This document shows positions 24,860 to 33,439 of a DNA stretch of 64,000 nt, piece after piece (within the stretch, counting starts at the first letter, position 1; every line of letters begins with the position of its first letter). The notes beneath the pieces are model-generated. The model had not been told where the DNA came from. It saw only the letters and a program-made list of their open reading frames with translations, and ran no database searches. A program made the position numbers and the translations under genes. This DNA comes from JALZKA01 sp033856515 (GTDB taxonomy: Bacteria > Actinomycetota > Thermoleophilia > Solirubrobacterales > 70-9), in contig JAWVEY010000077.1 of the NCBI GenBank assembly GCA_033856515.1, forward strand, positions 1 through 64,000. Reading direction: 5' to 3'.

Positions 24860-25234
24860 CTATTCGGCCAGCGTCAGGCCGCACTCTTCGGCGGCGTCGG
24901 CGGACGCTTCCTGGATCTGGTCGTTGAGCTCTGAGAAGCCGTTCTCCTCGGCCTCCTTGAGACCCGCGACGAGTTCATCCTCAGGAACGGAGCTCGTGAC
25001 CGCGTCCACGACGCAGTCGGTGTCCTCTTCGGAAAGGCCCTGAGCCTCGGCGTCTTCTCGCAGGAACGCCTCCGCGTCGGTCACGTCGAACGAGCCTTGC
25101 GCGCCGGTCGCGCCGGTCGCGCCGGTCGTCTCGTCGCTACTCGACTCGTCGTCGTCACCTCCGCAAGCCGCGAAACCGAGCGACGCAATGCAGGCCGCGG
25201 TCGCCGCGGCCATGCGGAAACCATTTGGGTGCAT
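24860..25234 (-). CDS. Acidic lipoprotein, copy 2 of a tandem family
   Basis: A 124-residue paralogue of its two neighbours, with signal AAATAACIASLGFAAC, acidic GGDDDESSSDE, linker TTGATGATGAQGS and a soluble domain with TDCVVDAV and EECGLTLAE cysteines. ATG at 25234 is taken as the start because GGAGGAAG lies upstream and the peptide is then a normal signal; an in-frame ATG at 25273 would add 13 odd residues. No stop-to-start overlap exists with copy 1, which lies 25 bases downstream. The gap to copy 3 (25235-25395) holds only short inverted repeats. Confidence 0.78.
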   Translation of the reverse strand: MHPNGFRMAAATAACIASLGFAACGGDDDESSSDETTGATGATGAQGSFDVTDAEAFLREDAEAQGLSEEDTDCVVDAVTSSVPEDELVAGLKEAEENGFSELNDQIQEASADAAEECGLTLAE

Positions 25235-25395
25235 CTTCACGAACTTCCTCCGATTCTTAGCCCCCAATGACATGACACCGTTGCGTCAAGGGCGAGCATC
25301 GCATAAGAGAAGCTCGCCGCACGCAGATGTCACCTTATTCGCCTCGCCCCGAGCTCATGCGGAGCCCGGGGCGCCTTCGCCCTTGTGTCTATTGA

Positions 25396-25767
25396 CTACG
25401 GCTGCGCAGTGACGCCGCAATCCTGGACGGCAGCAGTGAACGCGGGGCCGAGGCCTTCACTGCCTGCTGCCGCGGGGTCTCCGCCTTCCTCAGCCTGATC
25501 GATGACCTCCTGAAGGTCCTCTTCGGACACCGTCTCATTGATCTTGTCGACGACGCAGTCGGCGTCCTCGTCGGAGATCCCGGCTGCCTCCATCTGTCCG
25601 CGAACGAGGTCGCCGACCGTTTCCTCCGAGCCTGAGGCTCCGGTGGCGCCGCTGTCGGCCGAGTCGCTCGAACTGTCGTCGTCGCCCCCGCAGGCCGCAA
25701 AGCCAAGTGAAGCGACGCAAAGGGCTGCAGCCATCATGGCGCGCACGCCTTTGGTGTGTGTATTCAT
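25396..25767 (-). CDS. Acidic lipoprotein, copy 3 of a tandem family
   Basis: A 123-residue paralogue: signal MAAALCVASLGFAAC, then GGDDDSSSDSADS, linker GATGASGSEE, then a domain with ADCVVDKI and VQDCGVTAQP cysteines. ATG at 25767 has GGAGG five bases upstream. Being the first of the three copies in transcription order, it probably lies nearest the promoter in the gap before the divergent sterol-desaturase-like gene. The three copies have clearly diverged in the mature domain but keep the lipobox and the cysteine spacing, so duplication is not very recent. Confidence 0.78.
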   Translation of the reverse strand: MNTHTKGVRAMMAAALCVASLGFAACGGDDDSSSDSADSGATGASGSEETVGDLVRGQMEAAGISDEDADCVVDKINETVSEEDLQEVIDQAEEGGDPAAAGSEGLGPAFTAAVQDCGVTAQP

Positions 25768-25891
25768 TCAATCCTCCGATTCATTTTGAAACCCGCAGCC
25801 CCCCGTCGCGGCTGCGACCCACAGTAGCCGCGGGCACTCTCCAACAACTCGGACCTTCGCGCACCGCCCGATTCCCGATTACCTTTCGCCG

Positions 25892-26752
25892 ATGGCCGAG
25901 GTCCTCTACTACGCGATTCCGTACTTCCTGGTGCTGCTCGCACTGGAGTATCTGGCATACGGAAAGCTGGACGACCACGACGAGGATCTGATCGGATTCG
26001 AGCCGCGGGACACGAAGACGTCGCTCACGATGGGGTTCGGAAACCTGGCGATCAACTTCGTCTGGAAGTTCGCCGTTCTCGCGGCGTACGTCGCCCTTTA
26101 CGAGCTGACGCCCCTTCGCCTCGACCCCGGCGACTGGTGGGTATGGGCCCTCCTCTTCTTCGCCGACGATTTCTCCTATTACTGGTTCCACCGCGTCTCG
26201 CACGAGAGCCGCCTCTTCTGGGCTAGCCACGTGGTCCACCACTCCTCCCAGCACTACAACCTCTCGACGGCGCTGCGGCAGACGTGGGTGCCGATGACCT
26301 ACTTCCCGTTCTGGCTCTGGATGCCCCTGGTCGGCTTCGAGCCCTACATGATCCTCCTGGCCCAGTCCTGGTCGCTGATCTACCAGTTCGGCATCCACAC
26401 CGAGCGGATCGGCAGGCTCTCGCGACCGATCGAAGCGATCTTCAACACGCCCTCACACCACCGCGTGCACCACGGGACCAACGATCAATACCTCGACCGC
26501 AACTACGCCGGGATCCTGATCATCTGGGACAAGATGTTCGGCACGTACGAGCCCGAGGGCGAGCGTGTCCGCTACGGCCTCACGACCCAGCTCAAGACGT
26601 ACCGGCCCGTCAAGGTCGCCTTCCACGAGTACACCGCGATGTGGCACGACATCAAGCGGGCCCCAGGGCTTCGCTCGAAGCTCGGCATCGTCTTCCATGG
26701 ACCCGGCTGGACGCCGCCCGGCGTCACCGAATCCGAGGCGACTCGCGGCTGA
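25892..26752 (+). CDS. Sterol desaturase/fatty acid hydroxylase superfamily protein
   Basis: A 286-residue integral membrane di-iron enzyme. The eight-histidine pattern is complete: HRVSH (HX3H), HVVHH (HX2HH) and HHRVHH, with about four membrane spans. Members hydroxylate or desaturate sterols, hopanoids, fatty acids or alkylglycerols using O2. The C-terminal cytosolic part NYAGILIIWDKMFGTYEPE is well conserved in the family. It starts at ATG 25892 without an obvious Shine-Dalgarno and is divergent from the lipoprotein cluster. Substrate remains open. Confidence 0.92.
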   Translation: MAEVLYYAIPYFLVLLALEYLAYGKLDDHDEDLIGFEPRDTKTSLTMGFGNLAINFVWKFAVLAAYVALYELTPLRLDPGDWWVWALLFFADDFSYYWFHRVSHESRLFWASHVVHHSSQHYNLSTALRQTWVPMTYFPFWLWMPLVGFEPYMILLAQSWSLIYQFGIHTERIGRLSRPIEAIFNTPSHHRVHHGTNDQYLDRNYAGILIIWDKMFGTYEPEGERVRYGLTTQLKTYRPVKVAFHEYTAMWHDIKRAPGLRSKLGIVFHGPGWTPPGVTESEATRG

Positions 26753-26870
26753 TGGACTGACTGACGGGTCAATCGACCGGATATTCTGGGCTCAGCATTC
26801 TTCAGAGATACCCAACGGCACACGCTTCTTTCGTGCTAAAGGACTCATAGACCAATCAGGAGGCTCTCCC

Positions 26871-28052
26871 ATGGCAAGCAACGGCAAGTTCTCAGGCCGC
26901 GAGGTCGTCATCGTCGAAGCGGTTCGCACCCCCGTCGGGCGCGGCCATGAGGAGAAGGGCATCTACAAGGACGTCCATCCCTCCAACCTTCTCGCGAAGA
27001 CCTACTCCGAGGTCGTTGAGCGCGCCGGCATCGACGCCTCCGAGGTCGAGGACGTCGTCGCCGGCTGCGTCCAGCAGTTCGGCGAGCAGGGTATGAATAT
27101 CGGCCGCAACGCCTGGCTTGAGGCCGGCCTCCCCATCGAGACGGCCGCCACGACCGTCGACCGCCAGTGCGGCTCCTCGCAGCAGGCCGTGAACTTTGCC
27201 GCGGCTCTCGTCGCCTCCGGCGTCCACGACGTCGTCATCGGCGGCGGCGTCGAGCACATGGGCCACATCTCCTTCGGCGACGGCATGAAGGTTATGTCCG
27301 AGCACGGCATGGCCTACTCGCCCGAGCTCATGGAGAAGTACAACCTGATTCCGCAGGGCCTCTCGGCCGAGATGATCTCCGAGAAGTGGGAGATTCCTCG
27401 CTCGGAGCTCGACGAGCTCGGAGCCCGCTCCCAGCAGCTCGCCGCCAAGGCGACCGAGGAGGGACGCTTCGAGCGCGAGATCGTGCCGATCCAGGTGAAC
27501 GGCGACACGCACACGGTCGACCAGGGCATCCGCCCCGACACCACAATCGAGGGGCTGTCGCAGCTGAAGACGGTCTTCAAGGAGGACGGCACGATCACCG
27601 CCGGCAACTCCTCGCAGATTTCCGACGGAGCTGCGTCGGTGCTCCTAATGACGCGCGAGAAGGCCGAGGAGCTCGGCTGCACGCCGCGCGCCCGCATCGT
27701 CGACCAGACCACTGTCGGAGTCGACCCGGTGATCATGCTCACGGGCCCGATCCCCGCAACCCAGAAGCTCCTCGAGCGAAACGGGATGCAGATCGGCGAC
27801 ATCGACCTGATCGAGGTCAACGAGGCGTTCGCCTCCGTGGTCGCCGCTTGGCGCCGTGAGCTCGACCCAGACATGGACAAGGTGAACGTGAACGGCGGCG
27901 CGATCGCGCTCGGCCACCCGCTCGGCGGCTCGGGCGCGCGTCTGATCACGACGCTCCTCCACGAAATGGAGCGCTCGGATGCGGAGACCGGCCTCGTCAC
28001 GATGTGCTGCGGCGGCGGCCTCGGCACCGGCACCCTGATCGAAAGGGTCTAA
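26871..28052 (+). CDS. Thiolase (acetyl-CoA acetyltransferase family)
   Basis: A 393-residue thiolase that condenses or cleaves acyl-CoA thioesters. The nucleophilic cysteine is in DRQCGSSQQA (near residue 91), NEAFA carries the CoA-contact region, GGAIALGHPLGGSGARL the catalytic histidine and CCGGG the second active-site cysteine. It starts at ATG 26871, with CAGGAGG seven bases upstream. The reading frame is open further upstream through the desaturase gene, which I treat as a shadow. It may work with the 3-hydroxyacyl-CoA dehydrogenase at 23569-24393. A lipoprotein and an oxidoreductase gene follow directly. Confidence 0.95.
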   Translation: MASNGKFSGREVVIVEAVRTPVGRGHEEKGIYKDVHPSNLLAKTYSEVVERAGIDASEVEDVVAGCVQQFGEQGMNIGRNAWLEAGLPIETAATTVDRQCGSSQQAVNFAAALVASGVHDVVIGGGVEHMGHISFGDGMKVMSEHGMAYSPELMEKYNLIPQGLSAEMISEKWEIPRSELDELGARSQQLAAKATEEGRFEREIVPIQVNGDTHTVDQGIRPDTTIEGLSQLKTVFKEDGTITAGNSSQISDGAASVLLMTREKAEELGCTPRARIVDQTTVGVDPVIMLTGPIPATQKLLERNGMQIGDIDLIEVNEAFASVVAAWRRELDPDMDKVNVNGGAIALGHPLGGSGARLITTLLHEMERSDAETGLVTMCCGGGLGTGTLIERV

Positions 28053-28055
28053 GCA

Positions 28056-28517
28056 TTGAGAGCGACGGCCGCGAGTCTGCTCGTGGCCGTCGTACTCGTT
28101 CCTGCTTGCGGGGGCGATGACGACGAGGGCGGCTTTTCGCCCGTCGTTTCCGATCCGGTCTCGAAGGTCGAGTTCCTGCGCCAGGCGGACGAGATCTGCC
28201 ACTCCACCGAGTCTCAGATCGAGGCTGCGGCCGACGACCTCGTCACGAGCGAGGAGGACCCCACGCCCGAGGAGGTCGAGGAGGTTGCGCTCGGGATAGT
28301 CGTCCCCGCGCTCGAGGCGGAGATCTCTGCGATCGGCGCCCTCGAGGCGCCGGAGGGGGATGAGGAGCAGGTGCAGGCGATCCTCGACGCGACCCAGGCA
28401 GGCATCACGGAGATCGAGGCGGACCCGCAGGCACTCTTGGACGGTCCCACCGATTCTCTGGTGGAGGCCGAGGAGCTGGCCCGGCACTATGGCTCGCAAC
28501 AATGCGGAATCCGATGA
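28056..28517 (+). CDS. Small helical lipoprotein
   Basis: A 153-residue predicted lipoprotein whose signal LLVAVVLVPAC ends in the lipid cysteine, followed by GGDDDEGG as in the three lipoproteins at 24-26 kb. The rest, from KVEFLRQADEICHSTESQ to ARHYGSQQCGIR, is helical and has two cysteines that likely pair. It starts with TTG at 28056, three bases after the thiolase stop, with AAAGGG upstream. Its TGA overlaps the next gene's ATG (ATGA). The function is unknown. Confidence 0.75.
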   Translation: MRATAASLLVAVVLVPACGGDDDEGGFSPVVSDPVSKVEFLRQADEICHSTESQIEAAADDLVTSEEDPTPEEVEEVALGIVVPALEAEISAIGALEAPEGDEEQVQAILDATQAGITEIEADPQALLDGPTDSLVEAEELARHYGSQQCGIR

Positions 28518-29554
28518 CCGCTCTAGACCGAATTCAGGTCATCGCCCTCGGCGACTCCGCGAAGGAGCTCGCCGAGGGTGCGGCCGCGGCCGAAGCGGCC
28601 GGCATCGAGGGCATCTGGGCGATCGAGCTCTACCGCTCGACGATCACCCAGGCGACCTGGCTCGCCTCGCAGACCGAGTCGATCGGCATCGGCACCGGGA
28701 TCACCTGGGCGTTCACCCGGAGCCCGTTCCTACTGGCGGTATCCGCGCTCGACATCGACGAGATGTCGGGCGGGCGCTTCCGCCTGGGTCTCGGCGCCGG
28801 GGTGAAGCGGCTCAACGAGCGCTGGCACGGCGTCGAGTACGGACGGCCTGCTCCGCACCTGCGGGAGACCGTGGAGGCGACCCGCCTGATCATGGAGAGC
28901 GCCAACGCCGGCGCGCCGATCCGCTACGAGGGCACCTACCACGACATCGACATCAAGGGCTGGACCCGGCCGCATCCCTCATTTCGCGACAAGGTCCCGA
29001 TCTACGTCGCGGCTGTGGGCGAGGGTATGGCGCGGATGGCTGGCGACGTTGCCGACGGCGCATTGGGCCACCTAATCTGCTCGACCCGCTGGCTCGAGGA
29101 GGTGATGATCCCGAACATCGAGAAGGGCCTGGTCCGGTCGGGCCGCGAGCGCTCCAGCTTCGACTTCATCCCCGGGGTGTGCGTGGCGATCGCGAATGAC
29201 GACTCAGAAGTCGAGACTGCCTACGACGCGGCGCGAAAGACACTTGCCTTCTACGCGACCGTGCGGACCTATACGCATGTGTTCGAACTTGATGGCTTCG
29301 CCTCTCATGCCGAGGCCGTGGGCAACGCGTTCCGGGCCGGCGACCTTGCCGGCGTGGCGGCCGCGGTCACGAACGAGATGGTGGACGCCTACTGCGCCGT
29401 GGGAACGATTGACAAGGTGCGCGAGAAGGTGGGCGAGGTCGCCGCGCTCGGCGACTCGATCTCCCTCGGCCCACCGACCTACTTCATCCCGCCCGAGGAA
29501 ATCAACGAGTACCAGCGCCGGGTGCTCGACGCATTTGGCCCTGCAAACCGTTAG
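28514..29554 (+). CDS. LLM-class (luciferase-like) F420-dependent oxidoreductase
   Basis: A 346-residue TIM-barrel enzyme of the bacterial luciferase-like superfamily. Actinobacterial members mostly use the deazaflavin F420 rather than FMN. It shows the early AAAAEAAGIEGIWAIEL strand-helix, SALDIDEMSGGRFRLGLGAG and KVPIYVAAVGEGMARMAGDVADG, which bind the cofactor phosphate. The start ATG at 28514 overlaps the lipoprotein stop by four bases, so the two are coupled. The substrate is unknown. The pair with a lipoprotein may point to a membrane-associated role, but this is weak. Confidence 0.92.
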   Translation: MTALDRIQVIALGDSAKELAEGAAAAEAAGIEGIWAIELYRSTITQATWLASQTESIGIGTGITWAFTRSPFLLAVSALDIDEMSGGRFRLGLGAGVKRLNERWHGVEYGRPAPHLRETVEATRLIMESANAGAPIRYEGTYHDIDIKGWTRPHPSFRDKVPIYVAAVGEGMARMAGDVADGALGHLICSTRWLEEVMIPNIEKGLVRSGRERSSFDFIPGVCVAIANDDSEVETAYDAARKTLAFYATVRTYTHVFELDGFASHAEAVGNAFRAGDLAGVAAAVTNEMVDAYCAVGTIDKVREKVGEVAALGDSISLGPPTYFIPPEEINEYQRRVLDAFGPANR

Positions 29555-29609
29555 TACGCGAGAGTCAAGTGCGTAGCTGCCGTACGCGACACGGTGAAGG
29601 GAAGAAGAA

Positions 29610-30392
29610 CTAGTCCGCCAGGCGACCGCCGACGAACTGGACCAGGCCGGAGACGCGGCGACGAACTCCTTCGAAGCCGCGCTCGGCCAGTGCCTCGGTG
29701 ATCTCGTCGGGCTCGAAGACGCGCATTCCGCTGAGGCGCTCGACGACGGGCTTCATCGGCCGGACGGTCACCGGACGCCGGATCGAGGTCATGATCGCGA
29801 TGCGGCCTCCTGGCGCCAGGACTCTGCGCATCTCGTCGATGGCGTCGAAGGGATCGGCGAAGAGGTGGAGCGCTGCGAAGCAGCAGGCGCAGTCGAAGCT
29901 GGAATCGGCGAACGGCAGCGCGGTGGCGTCGCCCCTGATCAGGGCCAGGTTGTCGATGCCGGCCTTTTGCGTGTCCTCGGCGCCCCGCGCGAGCATCGTT
30001 GGGGACGCGTCGATGCCCACGACCAGGCCGTCGTCGCCCGCCGCTCGAGCGAACGCTCGGGAAAAGTTTGCAGGCCCGCATGCCACGTCCAGCACGCGGT
30101 CGCCGTGGCCGAGTCCCAGGAACAGGCGCGCGATTCTGACCTCTTCGGCCATGCCCGGGCCCGTGAGCCCTTTCGCGGCCCACGCCAGGGTGGGGCGCCA
30201 CCAGCGCTCGTAGATGACCGGGACCGCCCGGGTCAGCATCAGATTCTGAGTTACCCCCGTGGAGTCGGGCGCCTCTTCCCCGAGGAGGTCCAGGTACCCG
30301 TGGTCCCAGGCCGAGTCCTCTTTGGCGAGCGCGTTGGAGCGCGGGTCGAGGACCTCGCTGAGGCGAGCGCGCGCGTCGGTGGCGGTAGTCAT
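29610..30392 (-). CDS. Class I SAM-dependent methyltransferase
   Basis: A 260-residue methyltransferase with the SAM-binding motif I VLDVACGPANFSRAFA, motif II VVGIDASP, and the UbiE/methyltransferase-11 style GDATALPFADSSFDCACC, followed by EMRRVLAPGGRIAIMTS. The N-terminal about 90 residues look like a helical cap. The substrate could be a lipid, quinone or small molecule. It lies four bases after a small conserved gene on the same strand, which itself overlaps the cell-wall-binding gene, so this is a three-gene run. ATG at 30392 has no clear ribosome-binding site, so coupling to the upstream gene is likely. Confidence 0.9.
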   Translation of the reverse strand: MTTATDARARLSEVLDPRSNALAKEDSAWDHGYLDLLGEEAPDSTGVTQNLMLTRAVPVIYERWWRPTLAWAAKGLTGPGMAEEVRIARLFLGLGHGDRVLDVACGPANFSRAFARAAGDDGLVVGIDASPTMLARGAEDTQKAGIDNLALIRGDATALPFADSSFDCACCFAALHLFADPFDAIDEMRRVLAPGGRIAIMTSIRRPVTVRPMKPVVERLSGMRVFEPDEITEALAERGFEGVRRRVSGLVQFVGGRLAD

Positions 30393-30396
30393 GGTG

Positions 30397-30630
30397 TCAT
30401 CGCGCGCCGCGCGGCTCGCCCGAGTGCGCCGACAGTTGGGTGAGGCGCTCGATCTGTAGCTCGCCCTCGGCGCGCACCGGGTCGCCGGCGGGGAGGCCCT
30501 GGATCAGCTTCGTGATGCGATTGCGGATCTGAAGCGAGAAGTGCGGGGTCGCAGGTCCGGCGAGCGCGCGGATGTCATCGATCGTGATCTGCCGGCCTCC
30601 GAGGCGGTCGGGTCGCTCTGCTTCGCTCAT
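30397..30630 (-). CDS. Small conserved protein (77 aa) of unknown function
   Basis: I do not know this family. The sequence MSEAERPDRLGGRQITIDDI, then a helical segment around QIRNRITKLIQGLPAGDPVR, looks like a small soluble helical protein, perhaps a regulator or scaffold. Its ATG overlaps the stop of the upstream gene (ATGA) and it ends four bases before the methyltransferase start, which strongly supports that it is translated. Confidence 0.7.
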   Translation of the reverse strand: MSEAERPDRLGGRQITIDDIRALAGPATPHFSLQIRNRITKLIQGLPAGDPVRAEGELQIERLTQLSAHSGEPRGAR

Positions 30631-31985
30631 TGCGCGTCGTCTTCCTGATCCTTGGGTTTCTTCTTGTCGTCCTTGGGGTCTTCGGGCACCTCGGGCTCCG
30701 CTGAGCCCGGTCCCAGAAGCTCGTCGCCCGTGCCGGACTCTACCCGCGCCACCTCGGCGATTTCGTCGAGTTCAACCTGCGCGTCCACCGACAGTGCGGT
30801 CTCGTCCCCGATGATCCAGATGTGGTTGTAGAGGGCGCGCGTTGGATCGTCCTCGTAGCCGGGCTTGAGGTCGAGCAGGTATCCCTCGAGCGCCGGGGGC
30901 GGCGTCTCCGGATCGTCGGTCAACAGAAGCGGTCCCCACGTGCCCGTGCCCGAGAGAGCTGCGGCGGCCCCGGCGTCGGATGGGTTGGCCAAGTTCGCGA
31001 TCACGAAGCCGTGGCCTGGGTCGTTGATGTTCCACCCGAAGTTGCCGTCGGCAAAGCGCGCGAAGGCAACCGCGTTCGTCACGGGATCCTCCTCGTCCGC
31101 CGCGCGGGTCACGTCGGCATTGGTCGCCGCCGAGATCTCTTTGAAAGCGTCCTCGGAGATCACGCTCTCGGGGCCGAGCACGAAGACGGGGACTTCCTTC
31201 AGACGCTCGATCGCCTTGATCGTCGGAGAGGGCACCGAGTTCGCCTGCGCGAAAAGGACGACGTCGCCGGAGCGTGCTGCCCAGGCAGCCGCCGGCATTG
31301 CGAACTCCGGGTCGTCGGAGGAGGCGATGAGGATGTGTTCAGGAGGTCCGTCCGCCAGCTCCTCGCGGAGCTCGAGCACTGAGACGGCGATCTCGGCCGA
31401 GCTGCCGCCCTCGATGGCCTCGGTGTCAAGGCCTTCGGCCTCGCCCGCGTCGCCCACGGTGAAGGCTTGTGCACCTCCGGTGGCGGAGCCTCCCGTTGGA
31501 GCCAGGGAGTCAATGGCTCCTTGGGTCAGCTCGTCGAGGGAGCCATCTTGCGTGTAGAGGATCGGCGCGGCGATGGGCTCGGCGAAGAGCGATGAGGCCG
31601 CAATGGCGCCCGCCCAATCCTCGGAGTCGACCAGGGTGACCGCCTCAGGCCCTTTCACAACGCCGCCCGTTGGAGTCGTCGCCAGTGCGACGCCGGCTGC
31701 GTTCGCGACGGAGTCCGCTCCCGCCACACGGGTGGTATTGCGGGTCGCGAACGCGGGGAAACCGAGATCGGCGGGCTCCTCCGGGGTCTTGTTCACGTCG
31801 ACGACGACCTCGGGCGCGGGCGCGGACTCGATGACCTCGGTGTCATCGCCGCCGAGCTTTGTCCCTGCGAAGACGGCGCCACCGATCACGAGCAGCAGCC
31901 CGAGGATCGTCAGCGCCCCGCGCAATTTGTGCGAGCGCAGCCAGAAGAACACATCGCTCACGAAGTAGCGGACCCCTTTCACCAC
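30627..31985 (-). CDS. Membrane-anchored cell-wall-binding repeat protein
   Basis: An approximately 452-residue protein with an N-terminal membrane anchor (LRGALTILGLLLVIGGAVFAG) and an extracytoplasmic part containing RVAGADSVANAAGVALATTP, GPEAVTLVDSEDWAGAIAASS and a similar region further on. This is the pattern of the cell-wall-binding repeat 2 family (CWBR2), which attaches to the wall polymer. The last about 30 residues are Lys/Glu/Asp-rich. The start is unsure: GTG at 31985 is used here, GTG 31961 and ATG 32039 are possible. The frame continues beyond, but the added residues look non-coding. Likely a wall-linked structural or scaffold protein. Confidence 0.78.
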   Translation of the reverse strand: MVKGVRYFVSDVFFWLRSHKLRGALTILGLLLVIGGAVFAGTKLGGDDTEVIESAPAPEVVVDVNKTPEEPADLGFPAFATRNTTRVAGADSVANAAGVALATTPTGGVVKGPEAVTLVDSEDWAGAIAASSLFAEPIAAPILYTQDGSLDELTQGAIDSLAPTGGSATGGAQAFTVGDAGEAEGLDTEAIEGGSSAEIAVSVLELREELADGPPEHILIASSDDPEFAMPAAAWAARSGDVVLFAQANSVPSPTIKAIERLKEVPVFVLGPESVISEDAFKEISAATNADVTRAADEEDPVTNAVAFARFADGNFGWNINDPGHGFVIANLANPSDAGAAAALSGTGTWGPLLLTDDPETPPPALEGYLLDLKPGYEDDPTRALYNHIWIIGDETALSVDAQVELDEIAEVARVESGTGDELLGPGSAEPEVPEDPKDDKKKPKDQEDDAQ

Positions 31986-32065
31986 GCAGGGAAAGGTAGT
32001 GCCCTGGGCAGGGCAGGAGGGGTGCAAGCGTCCTTGCATTTCGCATAATTAGTGTTAAGGAATGC

Positions 32066-32093
32066 TTGCAATAGGCCGGAATCTTGCTACTTT
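32066..32093 (+). promoter_or_regulatory. Predicted promoter of the M23 peptidase gene
   Basis: TTGCAA (32066-32071) and TACTTT (32088-32093) are spaced 16 bases apart and lie just before the chosen GTG start at 32106. A short leader is implied. It is a weak prediction from sequence alone. Confidence 0.4.
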
Positions 32094-32105
32094 GGCCTCA
32101 GGATC

Positions 32106-33260
32106 GTGCCCGCGAGCCCCTCGAAATCCCTGCGTCTTTTGCTGGCTGCAACCGCCGCCGGCTTCGCCATGGCCGGCGGGACGGCCCTTGCCCAGACGCT
32201 CGAGTCGCAGCGCGACTCGAAGCAGGCAGAGCTTGAGCAGGTGCGTGCGCAGGAGGGGGTGCTGTCAACCGAGCTTTCCAGGTATTCCGATCAGGTCGAT
32301 CAGCTCGCCGGCCAGGTCGCGACGCTCCGCAACCGCGAGGCAATCGTCGCCGAAGAGCTCGCCCAGACCCAGGCCAGGCTCGAGGCCGAGGCTGAGCGGC
32401 TCGCAACGCTCCGTGAGCGGCTTGGCCGCTCGCTGAACATCCTTTCCAAGCGCCTCGTCGAGATCTACAAGTCCGATGAACCCGACGCGCTGACCGTGAT
32501 CCTCGACGCCGACGGCTTCGACGACCTCGTCAACCGCTACGACTACCTCGACCGTGTCCAGGATCAGGACGCGGGCATCGTGGACCGGGTACGTGACCTC
32601 CGCAACGCGTCCGAGGACCTCGTCGGCGACATCCGCGACGCTCGCGATGAGATCGCGGCCAAGAAGGCGGAGCTCGAGCGCACGCGGATGCAGCTCGAAG
32701 CGCGCGAAGCCGAGCTTGCCGCGGTCCGCGATCAGAAGGCTGCGGCGCTTGACGCGACGCGAGTCAAGGAGGACGCCCTCGAGAATGACCTTTCACATCT
32801 GAACGCCCAGATCCAGCAGGCCCTGATCGACGCTCAGAGCTCGACCACGACCACCGACCCGCTGCCCGCCGGCCCGGTACAGGGCGCCAGCGGCGGCTTC
32901 ATCTGGCCGGTGAACGGCCCGGTCGTCTCGCCGTTCGGCATGCGCTGGGGTCGCCTCCACGCCGGCATTGACATCGCGGTGCCCGCCGGAACCCCGATTC
33001 GCGCCGTCAAGGACGGCAACATCGTGCTTGTGCAGTCCGAAGCCACCAGCGGCGGCTACGGCAACTACACCTGCATCGACCACGGCGGCGGCCTTTCCAG
33101 CTGCTACGCCCACCAGTCCCAGCAGATCATCACCTCCGGATCGGTTTCGCAGGGCGACGTGATCGGCCTCGTCGGCTGCACCGGCAGCTGCTACGGCGAC
33201 CATCTCCACTTCGAGATCCGCATCAACGGCGTACCGACGGACCCGCTCGGCTACCTGTAG
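32106..33260 (+). CDS. Secreted coiled-coil M23 (LytM) peptidoglycan peptidase
   Basis: A 384-residue exported protein: signal peptide (ends near GTALAQ), a long coiled-coil region of about 220 residues built of heptad-like Leu/Ala/Glu/Arg repeats, and a C-terminal LytM/M23 metallopeptidase domain. Zinc-binding motifs HAGID and HLHFEIR are present, so the domain should be active, unlike many EnvC/NlpD forms. It would cut or remodel peptidoglycan cross-links, in a layout like EnvC or RipA-associated coiled-coil peptidases. The GTG at 32106 is chosen because it gives a normal signal peptide. A conventional Shine-Dalgarno is not clear. Confidence 0.9.
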   Translation: MPASPSKSLRLLLAATAAGFAMAGGTALAQTLESQRDSKQAELEQVRAQEGVLSTELSRYSDQVDQLAGQVATLRNREAIVAEELAQTQARLEAEAERLATLRERLGRSLNILSKRLVEIYKSDEPDALTVILDADGFDDLVNRYDYLDRVQDQDAGIVDRVRDLRNASEDLVGDIRDARDEIAAKKAELERTRMQLEAREAELAAVRDQKAAALDATRVKEDALENDLSHLNAQIQQALIDAQSSTTTTDPLPAGPVQGASGGFIWPVNGPVVSPFGMRWGRLHAGIDIAVPAGTPIRAVKDGNIVLVQSEATSGGYGNYTCIDHGGGLSSCYAHQSQQIITSGSVSQGDVIGLVGCTGSCYGDHLHFEIRINGVPTDPLGYL

Positions 33261-33439
33261 CGAATTCGCAGGCATAGGACGCGCCTGGAGCGGGTACCTG
33301 TTTCTAAGTGATTCGTCTACCTCAATCGTGGCCGGACGTACTACGAAGCGGTGGACTTCCTAACGACCCCGTCTGGAAGGCCGACAATCGAGTCAGAACC
33401 GGTTCGCCGTAGAGCCGGCGTAACGAGCGTAACCCCGGT
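33261..33439. other. Intergenic region before the Pro/Gly-rich surface protein
   Basis: The 179 bases hold no ORF of note. An ACCGG...CCGGT inverted pair lies just upstream of the start at 33440 and contains a smaller GCCG/CGGC pairing, so a leader structure is possible. I recognise no known riboswitch. Confidence 0.4.
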
